Source: Pseudomonas rustica (GTDB lineage: Bacteria > Pseudomonadota > Gammaproteobacteria > Pseudomonadales > Pseudomonadaceae). Taken from it: DNA of 64,000 nt. This document shows positions 38,674 through 47,983 of the stretch, one piece after another. The stretch spans positions 124,001-188,000 of the forward strand of contig NZ_JAGYHF010000005.1 in the NCBI RefSeq assembly GCF_018336155.1. Reading direction: 5' to 3'. The notes below the pieces were generated by a model that was not told where the DNA came from, did no database searches, and worked only from the letters and a program-made list of their open reading frames with translations. The position numbers were made by a program, and so were the translations under genes. Position 1 is the first letter of the stretch; each line of letters opens with the position of its first letter.

Positions 38674-39125
38674 GGGGCTCGCGGCGGCAGAGTAGGGTCG
38701 TGAGGCGCTGGTGTGATCGGCGCGGCGGTTGGAGCTACGTGTTCGACCGAAGTTTCTGCGGCAACGGGCACGGGTTCTGTCGGCGCCACAACGGCGGCGG
38801 GCACAGGTGTCGGAGCAGGCGCAGTCGGCGCATGAATTGTCTGCTGACCCACATGCTCAACCGACGTCGGCTCTTGCTGAACCGGGTTGAAAATCTTCCG
38901 CGCCTCTTGCTCCAGCGACAGAATATGCTCGTTGTGCAGTTGCCGACGGATCTCGTCGGCACCGATTTCACGTTCAACTTCCTGTTTGATCGCGTTGAAG
39001 CTGCGCTTCAGCCGTCCGACCCACAGGCCAGCGGTGCGCGCAGCGCCCGGCAGACGCTCGGGGCCCAGCACCAGCAGGGCGACGAGGCCGACGAGCAGCA
39101 GTTCAGAGAAGCTGATACCAAACAT
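38670..39125 (-). CDS. tatB: Sec-independent protein translocase TatB
   Basis: A 151-residue protein: one N-terminal membrane helix [20 protein letters not shown] with the conserved Glu8, a hinge [15 protein letters not shown], an amphipathic helix, then a Pro/Ala/Val/Thr-rich tail. It partners TatC in signal-peptide recognition. The gene is 10 bases after tatA and overlaps tatC. Confidence 0.95.
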   Translation of the reverse strand: MFGISFSELLLVGLVALLVLGPERLPGAARTAGLWVGRLKRSFNAIKQEVEREIGADEIRRQLHNEHILSLEQEARKIFNPVQQEPTSVEHVGQQTIHAPTAPAPTPVPAAVVAPTEPVPVAAETSVEHVAPTAAPITPAPHDPTLPPRAP

Positions 39126-39135
39126 TAGTCAGTGC

Positions 39136-39417
39136 TCACACGTCTTTGCGGATCGGCTCTTCGACTTTCTGCGCCTGCACGTCAATGGTGTGCGGCGGGT
39201 TGGCCTGAGCGGTGGCTTGCGGCTGTACCGGTGGTACCGGTTGCGCAGGCGTCACGGTTGGATCAGCGGCAGGTTTTTCGTCGTCGTTCATGGCTTTGCG
39301 GAAGCCTTTGATCGACTCGCCAACGTCGGTGCCGAGGTTTTTCAGTTTCTTGGTGCCGAACACCAACACCACGACTACCAGAATGACGATCCAGTGTTTC
39401 CAGTCAAAAATGCCCAT
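39136..39417 (-). CDS. tatA: Sec-independent protein translocase TatA
   Basis: A 93-residue pore-forming Tat subunit. [20 protein letters not shown] is the membrane helix, followed by [20 protein letters not shown], the amphipathic helix. The FGTKKL hinge separates it from TatB. A Pro/Gln-rich tail follows. The ATG at 39417 has GAGAGGAAC upstream; earlier in-frame codons would extend into hisE. Confidence 0.95.
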   Translation of the reverse strand: MGIFDWKHWIVILVVVVLVFGTKKLKNLGTDVGESIKGFRKAMNDDEKPAADPTVTPAQPVPPVQPQATAQANPPHTIDVQAQKVEEPIRKDV

Positions 39418-39442
39418 GTTGCTGTTCCTCTCAAAAAATTGT

Positions 39443-39775
39443 TCAGGCGGACGGACGCGAGGCTTTCTCGACGTGTCCGGACAGACCGAAGCGACGATCC
39501 AGTTCATCGAGCACAGCCTGCGGATGCTGCCCCAGTTGGGCGAGCATGACCATGCTGTGGAACCACAGGTCGGCGGTCTCGTAGATCACATCGCTGCAGT
39601 CGCCGCTGATGGCGGCGTCTTTGGCGGCAATAATGGTTTCGACCGACTCTTCGCCGACTTTCTCCAGAATTTTGTTCAAACCCTTGTGATACAGACTAGC
39701 TACATATGAGCTGTCGGCAGCTGCGCCTTTGCGCTCTTCGAGCACTTCGGCCAGGCGGGTCAGGGTGTCACTCAT
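39443..39775 (-). CDS. hisE: Phosphoribosyl-ATP pyrophosphatase
   Basis: A 110-residue MazG-like enzyme that converts phosphoribosyl-ATP to phosphoribosyl-AMP in histidine biosynthesis. Motifs [19 protein letters not shown] and [17 protein letters not shown] hold the metal-binding Glu and Asp residues. It is separate from HisI, unlike the fused HisIE of enterics. Its start overlaps hisI by eight bases, and tatA follows 25 bases downstream. A biosynthetic his pair thus lies in the same window as the hut locus. Confidence 0.95.
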   Translation of the reverse strand: MSDTLTRLAEVLEERKGAAADSSYVASLYHKGLNKILEKVGEESVETIIAAKDAAISGDCSDVIYETADLWFHSMVMLAQLGQHPQAVLDELDRRFGLSGHVEKASRPSA

Positions 39776-40169
39776 GTTTGTGTCCTGCGGAATAGATGGC
39801 GTGCGGGTCTTTGAGAACCGGATCGACGGTTTTCCAGTCGCCGTTTTCGAAGACACGATAAAAACAGCTTTGACGGCCGGTATGGCAAGCGATGTCGCCG
39901 ATCTGTTCAACCATCAGGATGATCACGTCGGCGTCACAGTCCAGACGCATTTCATGCAGGGTCTGCACATGACCGGACTCTTCGCCCTTGCGCCACAGCT
40001 TGCCACGGGAGCGTGACCAGTAGATGGCACGGTGTTCCGCAGCGGTCAGTTCGAGCGCTTCGCGGTTCATCCAGGCCATCATCAATACACGTCCGGTCTT
40101 GTGATCCTGGGCAATCGCCGGCACCAGGCCATCAGCGTCCCATTTGATCTCGTCCAGCCAGTTTTTCAT
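39768..40169 (-). CDS. hisI: Phosphoribosyl-AMP cyclohydrolase
   Basis: A 133-residue zinc enzyme that opens the adenine ring of phosphoribosyl-AMP, the third step of histidine biosynthesis. The metal-binding DCDADV stretch and the C-terminal [11 protein letters not shown] are present, with [12 protein letters not shown] near the N-terminus. The ATG at 40169 is preceded by CAGGAATTGAAG. It leads the hisI-hisE-tatABC-rsmE run. An imperfect repeat separates it from ubiB. Confidence 0.95.
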   Translation of the reverse strand: MKNWLDEIKWDADGLVPAIAQDHKTGRVLMMAWMNREALELTAAEHRAIYWSRSRGKLWRKGEESGHVQTLHEMRLDCDADVIILMVEQIGDIACHTGRQSCFYRVFENGDWKTVDPVLKDPHAIYSAGHKHE

Positions 40170-40183
40170 CTTCAATTCCTGAC

Positions 40184-40276
40184 AGAAGCAGCTTCGAGTT
40201 GCGAGCTTCACGCTGCAAGTAAAAGCAGTTGCGGTGTGCTTGTAGCTTCAAGCTTGCAGCTTATAACTTGCAGCTG
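40184..40276. repeat. Family E imperfect repeat (GCTTGCAGCTT type)
   Basis: Several degenerate copies of GAGCTTCACGCTGCAAGT, GTAGCTTCAAGCTTGCAGCT and TATAACTTGCAGCTG lie in direct and inverted order between ubiB and hisI. It is the only example of this type in the window. It can fold and may separate the two operons. Confidence 0.7.
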
Positions 40277-40283
40277 ATTCGTG

Positions 40284-41888
40284 CTATCGGCGAACGACCA
40301 GATACAAGCCGACTGCCACCATGATTCCGGCTGGCCAGTGCCCCAATTCGTTTAGCGGGCCACCGATGGCGAGGATCACCCCGCCGGCCAGATGCGCGCA
40401 ACCGAGCAGGCGCAGGAGCCAGTCGTCCTTGCGTTTATGCCACGGCGGCGGCGGGTCGTAGGCGTGCGGCTGGGACATGCGTTCGAGCAGATCGCGGGCC
40501 ATATTCGCCAGATGCGGCAACTGTTCGAACTGGCTCTGCACGTTGCCGAGCAAGGCTTTCGGGCTGACGCGCTCGCGCATCCAGCGCTCGAGGAATGGCT
40601 GCGCGGTGTTCCACAGATCCAGATCCGGATACAGCTGACGGCCGAGGCCTTCGATGTTCAGCAGGGTCTTTTGCAGGAGCACGAGTTGCGGCTGCACTTC
40701 CATGTTGAAACGGCGTGCGGTCTGGAACAGGCGCATCAGCACCTGGCCAAATGAAATATCTTTTAACGGTTTTTCGAAGATCGGTTCGCACACGGTACGG
40801 ATTGCCGCTTCGAATTCGTTGAGTTTGGTTTCTGCCGGCACCCAGCCCGAATCGATGTGCAATTGCGCCACACGCCGGTAGTCACGCTTGAAGAAAGCGA
40901 ACAGGTTGCGCGCCAGATAATCCTGGTCTTCCGGGGTCAGGCTGCCGACGATGCCGCAGTCGATCGCGATGTATTGCGGGCTCCACGGATTGACGGTGCT
41001 GACGAAGATGTTGCCCGGGTGCATGTCGGCGTGGAAGAAACTGTCGCGGAACACTTGGGTGAAGAAGATCTCCACGCCGCGTTCGGCGAGCATTTTCATG
41101 TCGGTGCGTTGATCGGCGAGGGTCGCCAGATCCGTCACCTGAATGCCGTAGATGCGCTCCATCACCAGCACTTTCGGCCGGCACCAGTCCCAATAGACTT
41201 GCGGCACGTATAGCAGCGGCGAACCTTCGAAGTTGCGCTTTAATTGGCTGGCGTTGGCCGCCTCGCGCAGCAGGTCGAGTTCGTCATAAATGGTTTTTTC
41301 GTAGTCCTGCACCACGTCGACCGGGTGCAGCAGACGCGCGTCGGCCGAGAGCTTTTCAGCGGCGCGGGCGAGGATGAACAGCCACGCCAGATCCTGCGCA
41401 ATGATCGGTCTCAGGCCCGGGCGGATCACTTTAACCACCACTTCTTCGCCGGTTTTCAACTGCGCGGCATGCACCTGCGCCACCGAGGCCGAGGCCAGCG
41501 GTTCGACGTCGAAACGGCTGAACACGTCGCTGATTTTCTTGCCGAGCTGTTCTTCGATCAGCTTGATCGACAGCTGCGAATCGAACGGCGGCACGCGATC
41601 CTGCAAGCGCATCAGCTCATCGGCGATGTCTTCCGGCAGCAGGTCGCGGCGGGTCGAGAGAATCTGCCCGAACTTGATGAAAATCGGCCCGAGATCCTGC
41701 AACGCCAGACGCAAACGCGCGCCCCGGCTCAGATCCAGCGGCTTGCGCGGGAACCAGCGCCACGGCAGCACATAGCGCAGCGCGAGGAGGAACCAGGGCA
41801 GCGGCAGATCGAACAGCAGGTCATCGAGACGGTAGCGGATCACGACGCGCTGGATGCGCAACAGACGGCGGACGGCAAGCAGCTTCAT
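40284..41888 (-). CDS. ubiB: Ubiquinone biosynthesis protein UbiB
   Basis: A 534-residue atypical ABC1/ADCK-family kinase-like ATPase that assists ubiquinone synthesis at the inner membrane. The family KxGQ motif is [16 protein letters not shown] near residue 70. [13 protein letters not shown] is the Ala-rich nucleotide loop, and [12 protein letters not shown] with AIDCGIVG are the catalytic and metal loops. Two C-terminal membrane helices (about 495-533) anchor it. The start overlaps ubiJ by four bases. Confidence 0.96.
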   Translation of the reverse strand: MKLLAVRRLLRIQRVVIRYRLDDLLFDLPLPWFLLALRYVLPWRWFPRKPLDLSRGARLRLALQDLGPIFIKFGQILSTRRDLLPEDIADELMRLQDRVPPFDSQLSIKLIEEQLGKKISDVFSRFDVEPLASASVAQVHAAQLKTGEEVVVKVIRPGLRPIIAQDLAWLFILARAAEKLSADARLLHPVDVVQDYEKTIYDELDLLREAANASQLKRNFEGSPLLYVPQVYWDWCRPKVLVMERIYGIQVTDLATLADQRTDMKMLAERGVEIFFTQVFRDSFFHADMHPGNIFVSTVNPWSPQYIAIDCGIVGSLTPEDQDYLARNLFAFFKRDYRRVAQLHIDSGWVPAETKLNEFEAAIRTVCEPIFEKPLKDISFGQVLMRLFQTARRFNMEVQPQLVLLQKTLLNIEGLGRQLYPDLDLWNTAQPFLERWMRERVSPKALLGNVQSQFEQLPHLANMARDLLERMSQPHAYDPPPPWHKRKDDWLLRLLGCAHLAGGVILAIGGPLNELGHWPAGIMVAVGLYLVVRR

Positions 41889-42508
41889 GCGTTATCGCTT
41901 GGGTCGAGGGATCGGGAAAGGCGCTCGAAGCGCGCCTCGAGACGTTCCAGATCAAGTTTGATCCGGTCCAGTTCACTGAACCGCGCTTCGGCTTCGCGCT
42001 GCCCGACGAGGGTGCGCGATTCTTCAGCGAGGTATTCGGCGAGGTTCTGGTTGAGGCTGGCAAATCCTTGTTGATACCAGCGCGCGCGGCTGCGCAAGTG
42101 ACCGCCAATCAATTGCGTGGCGACCGGGCCGAGCCAGCGCGAGAGTTCGTACTCCCAGTCCAGCTCAAGGTCTTGCAGCACGCCGGCCAGCTCCAGCAGC
42201 ACGCCGCTGTCGCCATCGAGTTCGACTTCCGGGGCGTGCAGCACCGCGGTCTTGTCTTTGCTCACGGCCAGTTTGATCAGGCTCGAAGCCGGCGCACGCA
42301 GGGTGCAGTCGACACCGGTTTCCCAGTGCGAGGCCAGCATCAGACCTTCGTCGCTCGGCAAAATGAACAGTTGCAGCGCCGGGCTGCGGCAGTCGACGGC
42401 AATCACTTTGCCGGTCAAATGCGCCAGCCGCGGCAGCGCCGTGCTGTCGAGACGCAGCACCCGGTTGAGGCCGAGTTCAACGCTGGCGAGCAGCCCGGTA
42501 AGTAACAT
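41885..42508 (-). CDS. ubiJ: Ubiquinone biosynthesis accessory factor UbiJ
   Basis: A 207-residue protein with an N-terminal SCP2 sterol-carrier-like domain (about 15-115, [20 protein letters not shown]) and a C-terminal helical, probably coiled part ([23 protein letters not shown]). UbiJ binds ubiquinone intermediates in the Ubi metabolon (family knowledge). It sits between ubiE and ubiB with overlaps on both sides, the usual ubiEJB operon. Confidence 0.94.
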   Translation of the reverse strand: MLLTGLLASVELGLNRVLRLDSTALPRLAHLTGKVIAVDCRSPALQLFILPSDEGLMLASHWETGVDCTLRAPASSLIKLAVSKDKTAVLHAPEVELDGDSGVLLELAGVLQDLELDWEYELSRWLGPVATQLIGGHLRSRARWYQQGFASLNQNLAEYLAEESRTLVGQREAEARFSELDRIKLDLERLEARFERLSRSLDPSDNA

Positions 42509-43278
42509 CAGGGCTTGATGCCACGGTGCAGGGCGACGATGCCTGCGGTCATGTTGTGATAGGTCACGCGGTCGAAACCGGCGTCGACCATCATCGACTT
42601 CAGGGTTTCCTGATTCGGGTGCATGCGGATCGATTCGGCCAGGTAGCGATAGCTTTCCGAGTCGTTGGTGATCAGCTTGCCCATCAGCGGCATGAAGGCG
42701 AACGAGTAGGCGTCGTAGGCTTTCGACATCAGCGCGTTGGTCGGCTTGGAGAATTCCAGCACCAACAGGCGACCGCCAGGCTTGAGCACGCGCAGCATCG
42801 AACGCAGCGCGTCTTCTTTGTGCGTCACGTTGCGCAGGCCGAAGGCGATGGTCACGCAGTCGAAATGGTTGTCCGGGAACGGCAGCTTTTCCGCGTCCGC
42901 CTGAACAAATTCGACGTTGCCGGCGACACCCAGATCCAGCAGGCGGTCACGACCGACCTTGAGCATGGATTCGTTGATGTCAGCCAAAACGACCTGACCG
43001 GTCGGGCCGACCAGGTGCGAGAATTTTTTGGTCAGGTCACCGGTACCGCCGGCGATGTCCAGCACGCGGTTACCGCTGCGCACGCCCGACAGTTCGATCG
43101 CGAAACGCTTCCACAAACGGTGCATGCCGCCCGACAGAAGGTCGTTCATCAGGTCGTACTTGGCGGCTACCGAGTGGAAAACCTCAGCGACTTTTTCCGC
43201 TTTCTGGCTTTCCGGAACGTTTTTGAAGCCGAAGTGAGTGGTGGGTTCGGCATCGCTGCCTTTGCGCTGATCAGTCAT
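42508..43278 (-). CDS. ubiE: Ubiquinone/menaquinone C-methyltransferase
   Basis: A 256-residue SAM-dependent methyltransferase acting on the benzoquinol ring. [32 protein letters not shown] (SAM motif I) and the C-terminal [17 protein letters not shown] are typical. The ATG at 43278 begins MTDQRKGSD; upstream in-frame codons are not conserved-looking. It is the first gene of ubiEJB and diverges from the small PHA-system gene. Confidence 0.97.
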   Translation of the reverse strand: MTDQRKGSDAEPTTHFGFKNVPESQKAEKVAEVFHSVAAKYDLMNDLLSGGMHRLWKRFAIELSGVRSGNRVLDIAGGTGDLTKKFSHLVGPTGQVVLADINESMLKVGRDRLLDLGVAGNVEFVQADAEKLPFPDNHFDCVTIAFGLRNVTHKEDALRSMLRVLKPGGRLLVLEFSKPTNALMSKAYDAYSFAFMPLMGKLITNDSESYRYLAESIRMHPNQETLKSMMVDAGFDRVTYHNMTAGIVALHRGIKP

Positions 43279-43444
43279 ATCGCTGTCACCAAAAGAGAAT
43301 GCGCGACATTCTAATCCCCAAGCCATGCTTTGTCTTGGAATGGCTAAAGGTAAGATGGGCAACCTTCGGGACGATTTGCCGCAGCGGCGGTCAAGATTTA
43401 CCGACACACATTTTTCGCCCCATTCAAAAAGCAGGAGTCAATCA

Positions 43445-43720
43445 ATGGCCAAAATCACTGTTGAGCGTGCCCACAACCTGGGTAAGGAAGCCGCCCGCGA
43501 GAAGGCCGACAAGCTGGCGCAAAAACTCTCCGATCAATATGGCCTGGAGCCGCAATGGTCGGGCGACACCCTGAACCTCAAACGCTCAGGCGTGAAAGGC
43601 GCGGTGCATGTGGCGGACGATTCGATCAAGGTCGACGTCGAGCTGGGCCTGATGATGTCGGCCATGAGCGGCATGATCAAAGCCGAAATCGAAAAAGCCC
43701 TCGATAAAGCGCTGGTCTGA
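43445..43720 (+). CDS. Polyhydroxyalkanoic acid system family protein
   Basis: A 91-residue soluble protein of the PHA granule-region family (PF09650-type). It has MAKITVERAHNLGKEAAREK, SGVKGAVHVADDSIKVDVEL and a hydrophobic LMMSAMSGMIKAEIEKAL end. Function is not established; it lies next to phaI in pseudomonads, which gives the family its name. The ribosome site CAGGAG precedes the ATG. It is on the same strand as phaI and phaF, 145 bases upstream. Confidence 0.85.
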   Translation: MAKITVERAHNLGKEAAREKADKLAQKLSDQYGLEPQWSGDTLNLKRSGVKGAVHVADDSIKVDVELGLMMSAMSGMIKAEIEKALDKALV

Positions 43721-43721
43721 A

Positions 43722-43746
43722 CATCAAAAGATCGCAGCCTTCGTTC
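43722..43746. repeat. Half family A REP
   Basis: ATCAAAAGATCGCAGCCTTC followed by GTTCA: a single arm that breaks off before the usual GGCAGCTCCTACA. No partner arm is near. It lies just after the small PHA-system gene and upstream of phaI. Confidence 0.7.
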
Positions 43747-43865
43747 AGGCAACACCGATTTATGTCAGTTGTTAGGGTGCCGTTTCTAATTTTTCTACCT
43801 ACTTTGTGCCTGAGCCCGACACTTTCGCGGGCAGTTCCTCAAACCTTCTGCGCGTGAGGTGCACC

Positions 43866-44288
43866 ATGGCCAAAGTAATTTTGAAGAAAAAAATCGACGC
43901 TTCGACAACCGCTCTGAGCGACGTCAAATCCTATGCCCGCAAGATCTGGCTGGCAGGCCTGGGTGCCTACGCCAAGGTCGGCCAAGAGGGCAGCGACTAC
44001 TTTCAAGAGCTGATCAAAGCTGGTCAAGCTGTTGAAAAGAAAGGCAAAAAAGCCGTCACCGAAAAACTCGAAGCGGCCAACGCCGAGATCGATGAAGCGA
44101 AGGGCGAAGTGAGTTCTTTCAAAGGTCGCGTCGAAGTTCAGCTCGACAAGGTCGAGAAGGCGTTCGACTCCCGTGTCGCAAGCGCCTTGAATCGTATCGG
44201 CATTCCGTCTAAACATGACGTTGAGACACTCTCTGCTAAGCTCGATGAGCTGACGGCATTGCTCGAACGCGTCGCGCGTAAATCTTAA
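43866..44288 (+). CDS. phaI: Phasin PhaI
   Basis: A 140-residue PHA granule-coat protein. The N-terminal half has SYARKIWLAGLGAYAKVGQE, nearly identical to the matching part of PhaF. The C-terminal half is a helical, Lys/Glu-rich coiled segment with a short leucine-zipper-like end (LSAKLDELTALLERV). It binds the granule surface. phaF follows after 10 bases, so phaIF form an operon, converging on phaD. Confidence 0.95.
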   Translation: MAKVILKKKIDASTTALSDVKSYARKIWLAGLGAYAKVGQEGSDYFQELIKAGQAVEKKGKKAVTEKLEAANAEIDEAKGEVSSFKGRVEVQLDKVEKAFDSRVASALNRIGIPSKHDVETLSAKLDELTALLERVARKS

Positions 44289-44298
44289 GGAGAACGGG

Positions 44299-45252
44299 AT
44301 GGCTGGTAAAAAGAACACCGATAAAGAAGGCAGCTCGTGGATCGGGAAAGTCGAAGACTACTCCCGCAAAATCTGGCTGGCTGGTTTAGGCGTGTACTCG
44401 AAGATCGACACTGACGGCAGCAAGCTCTTCGATACATTGGTCAAAGACGGCGAGAAAGCCGAGAAGCTCACCAAGTCTGCAGTCGGCAAAAAAGTCGATG
44501 CCGCCAAGGATTCCGCTTCGTCGGCCAAGTCGCGCATCAGCGGCGTGAAAGATCGCGCACTGGGCAAGTGGGACGAGCTGGAAGGGGCTTTCGACAAGCG
44601 CCTGAACAGCGCGATTTCGCGCCTGGGCGTACCGAGCCGCAATGAAGTCAAAGCGCTCAACAGCAAGGTCGACACACTGACCAAGCAGATCGAAAAACTC
44701 ACCGGTCTGAAAGCTCAGCCTGTGGCGGCGAAAACGGCTGCGGCAAAACCTGCTGCTAAAACGGCAGCGGCCAAACCTGCTGCTAAAACCGCGGCCAAGC
44801 CACTGGTAAAAGCCGCGGCTAAACCTGCAGCAAAAGCAGCGGCCAAGCCGGCAGCGAAAGCTAAGGCCGCCGCTAAACCGGCTGCAAAAACTGCCGCCGC
44901 CAAGCCTGCCGCTAAAGCAGCTGCCAAACCGGTTGCCGCTAAGGCCGCTGCGAAACCAGCCGCTAAACCTGCGACAAAAGCAGCAGCCAAACCGGCCGCC
45001 AAGCCAGCAGCGAAAACCGCTGCCGCTAAACCGGCTGCCAAGCCTGCGGCCAAACCGGCAGCAGCGAAAAAACCCGCAGTGAAAAAACCGGCCGCGCCGA
45101 AAGCCGCAGCGCCGAAGCCAGCAGCACCTGCTGCAGCCAAACCTGCCACCCCGGCAGCTCCGGTAAGCGCGTCGAACTCCGCCGCCGCACCGACTCCAGT
45201 GGCAAACCCGACTGCCGCATCGACCCCGTCGACGCCAACCAGTCAGTCCTGA
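44299..45252 (+). CDS. phaF: Phasin and nucleoid-associated protein PhaF
   Basis: A 317-residue bifunctional granule protein. Residues about 1-140 form a phasin domain (DYSRKIWLAGLGVYSKIDTD, coiled part to KLTGLKAQP). About 143-280 is a histone-H1-like tail of AAKPA/AAAKPAAK repeats that binds DNA. A Pro/Ser/Thr/Ala end follows. PhaF links PHA granules to the nucleoid and aids their partition (established in P. putida). A clear terminator follows. The repeat tail is prone to length change between strains. Confidence 0.96.
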   Translation: MAGKKNTDKEGSSWIGKVEDYSRKIWLAGLGVYSKIDTDGSKLFDTLVKDGEKAEKLTKSAVGKKVDAAKDSASSAKSRISGVKDRALGKWDELEGAFDKRLNSAISRLGVPSRNEVKALNSKVDTLTKQIEKLTGLKAQPVAAKTAAAKPAAKTAAAKPAAKTAAKPLVKAAAKPAAKAAAKPAAKAKAAAKPAAKTAAAKPAAKAAAKPVAAKAAAKPAAKPATKAAAKPAAKPAAKTAAAKPAAKPAAKPAAAKKPAVKKPAAPKAAAPKPAAPAAAKPATPAAPVSASNSAAAPTPVANPTAASTPSTPTSQS

Positions 45253-45267
45253 TTTTTTCAGGGCAAA

Positions 45268-45304
45268 ACAAAACGCCCGGCCTGTGAAGGTCGGGCGTTT
45301 TTGT
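45268..45304 (+). terminator. Rho-independent terminator of phaIF
   Basis: ACAAAACGCCCG pairs with CGGGCGTTTTTGT around an inner GCC/GGT loop, 16 bases after the phaF stop, with a T run. Confidence 0.9.
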
Positions 45305-45324
45305 TTGTGGCGTTTTTGAAGCTG

Positions 45325-45502
45325 ACCCTCACCCCAGCCCTCTCCCGGAGGGAGAGGGGGCCGACCGAGGTGTCTCAAGCTATACGCCGACCTGAAAGAC
45401 CTTATCGATTATGGATTCGGCAAAACAGCCGCAGGTCGGCGTACATCTCAAACATCCCCCAATCAGTCCCCTCTCCCTCCGGGAGAGGGCTAGGGTGAGG
45501 GG
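45325..45502. repeat. Family C long nested palindrome (about 178 bp)
   Basis: Outer arms CCCTCACCCCAGCCCTCTCC and GGAGAGGGCTAGGGTGAGGG; inner arms TACGCCGACCTG and CAGGTCGGCGTA. This copy preserves the nested structure well. It lies between the convergent phaF and phaD genes. Confidence 0.87.
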
Positions 45503-45511
45503 CTTTTGATT

Positions 45512-46132
45512 TCAGTCATGATCTTCAAGGTATTGCAGGGCCATACGTTCGGTGGCGACCTTCACCGGCGGCAGCAGGTGCGGTGCCACCAACATCATGA
45601 TCTGGTACACGACCAACCGCACCTCACCCTCACGATCCAGAATCCGCTGATAATCCAGCGAAAACAGCAGCGTCATGGTGATCTGCTCCACCAACTGCCC
45701 CAACGCCTGGGTATCACTGACCAACTGCCCCGCCGCCTTCAACCGCGCCAGCAACGAAGCCAGCGTGCGCTTCAGCGCGTTGAGCAGATGACGTATCCCC
45801 TTGGCCAGTTTCGGCAACCGGCCCGCCAGGTTCGACAAGTCCTGAAACAGGAACCGATACTGCGCCAACCGCTCCACAATCAAATGCAAAAACAGCCAGT
45901 AATCCTCCGGTGCCAGTTCCACATCCGATGGAGGATCAAGCAGCGGCGCCAGTTCATTCTGGAAGCGTTCGAACAGCCCGAGAATCAGCGGTTCCTTGCC
46001 GTGGAAGTGGTAGTAGAGGTTGCCCGGACTGATGCCCATTTCGTTGGCAACTTCCATGGTGGAGACGTTCGGCTCGCCCTTTTCGTTGAACAGTTGCAAA
46101 GCACATTCGAGAATCCGGTCGCGGGTTTTCAT
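45512..46132 (-). CDS. phaD: TetR-family regulator PhaD
   Basis: A 206-residue transcription factor. The N-terminal TetR helix-turn-helix shows MKTRDRILECALQLFNEKGE and VSTMEVANEMGISPGNLYYH. The C-terminal ligand domain is larger and helical. In P. putida PhaD activates the pha promoters in response to a fatty-acid-derived effector (established). It is the last gene of the phaC1ZC2D run, 30 bases behind phaC2. Confidence 0.95.
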   Translation of the reverse strand: MKTRDRILECALQLFNEKGEPNVSTMEVANEMGISPGNLYYHFHGKEPLILGLFERFQNELAPLLDPPSDVELAPEDYWLFLHLIVERLAQYRFLFQDLSNLAGRLPKLAKGIRHLLNALKRTLASLLARLKAAGQLVSDTQALGQLVEQITMTLLFSLDYQRILDREGEVRLVVYQIMMLVAPHLLPPVKVATERMALQYLEDHD

Positions 46133-46162
46133 CCAGTCTTCTTAGAAAAGTTCGGTTAAGCG

Positions 46163-47845
46163 TCAGCGCACGCGCACGTAGGTACCGGGCGCTGCCTCCA
46201 TCGGTGGATAGTTCGGGTTGCCGAGGGTGAACGAGGTTTCGTGCTGGGCGCCGGAGCGTTGCTGTATCCATTCCAGCCACTGCGGCCACCAGCTGCCGTC
46301 GACGTGTTTGGCGTCGTAGTACCAGGCGCGCGGGTCGCTGCTCATCTTGGCGTTCTCGACGTACGCGGCTTTCGGGTTGCTCGGCGGGTTGAGAATGCTC
46401 TGCACATGGCCGCTGTTGGACAGCACAAAGCGTCGGTCACCACCGAGCAGCAAGGTCGAGCGATACACCGCATCCCACGGCGTGATGTGGTCGTTCATGC
46501 CGGCGACGCTGAAGCTGTCGACGGTGACTTTCTGTAAGTCGATCGGCGTGCCGCACACCTCAAGTCCACCCGGGTGGGTCAACGGGTTGTGCTTGAAGAA
46601 GTCCAGCAAGTCACCGTGAAACGCGGCGGGCAGGCGGGTGTTGTCGTTGTTCCAGTAGAGAATGTCGAAGGCCGGCGGCTCTTTGCCCAACAGGTAGTTG
46701 TTGACGAAGTAGCTCCAGATCAAATCGTTGGGGCGCATCCACGCGAAGACCTTGGCCATGTCGCGGCCATCAAGCACGCCCTTTTGATACGAGCGACGCT
46801 TGGCCGCTTCGAGGGTCTGTTCATCGGCAAACAGCGTGGCCGAGGTCTCGATTTCGCTGTCGAGCAGGCTGACCAGATAGGTCGCACTGGAGACCCGGCG
46901 CAGCTGCCGCTTGGCCTGCAAATGTCCTTGCAGGGCGGCGATGGTCAGCCCGCCAGCGCAAGCGCCCATCAGATTGACTTCGCGGGCGCCGGTGATCGCC
47001 CGGCAAATATTCATCGCCTCTTCCACGGCTTCGACGTAGGTCGACAGGCCCCATTCGCGATGGCGCACGTCAGGGTTGCGCCAACTGATCATGAACGTCT
47101 GCAAACCGTTTTTCAGCGCGTACTGGACGAAGCTGTTCTGCGGGCTCAGGTCGAAAATGTAGTACTTGTTGATCTGCGGCGGCACCACCAATAGCGGCTT
47201 GGCGTACTGCTTTTCGCTCATCGGTTTGTACTGGATCAGCTCAAGCATCTCGTTGCGAAACACCACCGAGCCGGTAGTGGTCGCGACGGTTTTGCCGACT
47301 TCAAAAGCTTGCTTGGTCACTTGCCGTGGCAAGCCGTCGTTGTGCAATAAGTCATCGAACAAATGACTGAGGCCGCGCACCAGACTGTGGCCGCCGGAGT
47401 TGAACAGCTCCTTCACTGCCAGCGGATTGAGCAAAGTGTTGGACGGCGCCACCGCGTCGTTGAGCAGGGTGAAGGCGAAGTGCGCGCGGGCGCGGTCTTC
47501 CGGGTTCATGTCGCTTTCGTCGATCCAGCTTTTGACCTGTTTCTGCCAGGCCAGATACGCCTGCAGGCTACGGCGGTAAAACGGGTTGAGGCTCCACGCC
47601 GGGTCAGCGAAACGGCTGTCGTTCGGATTGGTCGGGTGCAGGGTTTCACCGAGCAGGACGCGGCCCAACTGGCCGCCGAGCTTCAAGGCGTGTTTCGCGC
47701 TGTGCACCGGGTTACGCAAACCGTGGGCGGCCACGCTGCGCAGGGTCGAGAGCAAGTCGCGACCGCGCAATCCGGTGATCGCACTCTGTGCGTTGATGAA
47801 CACGGCGGGGCTGGGCACCACGCCCGTCGCTGGTTTGTCGCGCAT
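46163..47845 (-). CDS. phaC2: Class II PHA synthase 2
   Basis: A 560-residue class II polyhydroxyalkanoate synthase that polymerises (R)-3-hydroxyacyl-CoA of C6-C14. The lipase-like box with the nucleophilic Cys is MGACAGGLTIAAL near residue 296. PPQINKYYIFDLSPQNSF and the C-terminal His in LSNSGHVQSILNPPSNPK complete the picture, with catalytic Asp in SVAGMNDHITPW. It is a paralogue of phaC1, separated from it by phaZ, the standard mcl-PHA arrangement. Confidence 0.96.
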   Translation of the reverse strand: MRDKPATGVVPSPAVFINAQSAITGLRGRDLLSTLRSVAAHGLRNPVHSAKHALKLGGQLGRVLLGETLHPTNPNDSRFADPAWSLNPFYRRSLQAYLAWQKQVKSWIDESDMNPEDRARAHFAFTLLNDAVAPSNTLLNPLAVKELFNSGGHSLVRGLSHLFDDLLHNDGLPRQVTKQAFEVGKTVATTTGSVVFRNEMLELIQYKPMSEKQYAKPLLVVPPQINKYYIFDLSPQNSFVQYALKNGLQTFMISWRNPDVRHREWGLSTYVEAVEEAMNICRAITGAREVNLMGACAGGLTIAALQGHLQAKRQLRRVSSATYLVSLLDSEIETSATLFADEQTLEAAKRRSYQKGVLDGRDMAKVFAWMRPNDLIWSYFVNNYLLGKEPPAFDILYWNNDNTRLPAAFHGDLLDFFKHNPLTHPGGLEVCGTPIDLQKVTVDSFSVAGMNDHITPWDAVYRSTLLLGGDRRFVLSNSGHVQSILNPPSNPKAAYVENAKMSSDPRAWYYDAKHVDGSWWPQWLEWIQQRSGAQHETSFTLGNPNYPPMEAAPGTYVRVR

Positions 47846-47983
47846 GACTCAACACTCCTTCGTCTTCAGGCCAAAAACACACTCACCGAACCAGAACACC
47901 ATAGACGCTGTTACGGGTTGCTGCTTGCGTGGCGTCCTGCCACGAATTGCGGGTAAAGCCCTGCATAAAGCCTGCCGCTGACC

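Noticed and set aside
44386..45378. Gly/Arg/Cys-rich minus-strand frame opposite phaF
   Set aside because: It is the complement of the AAKPA repeats and therefore low complexity without being a gene.
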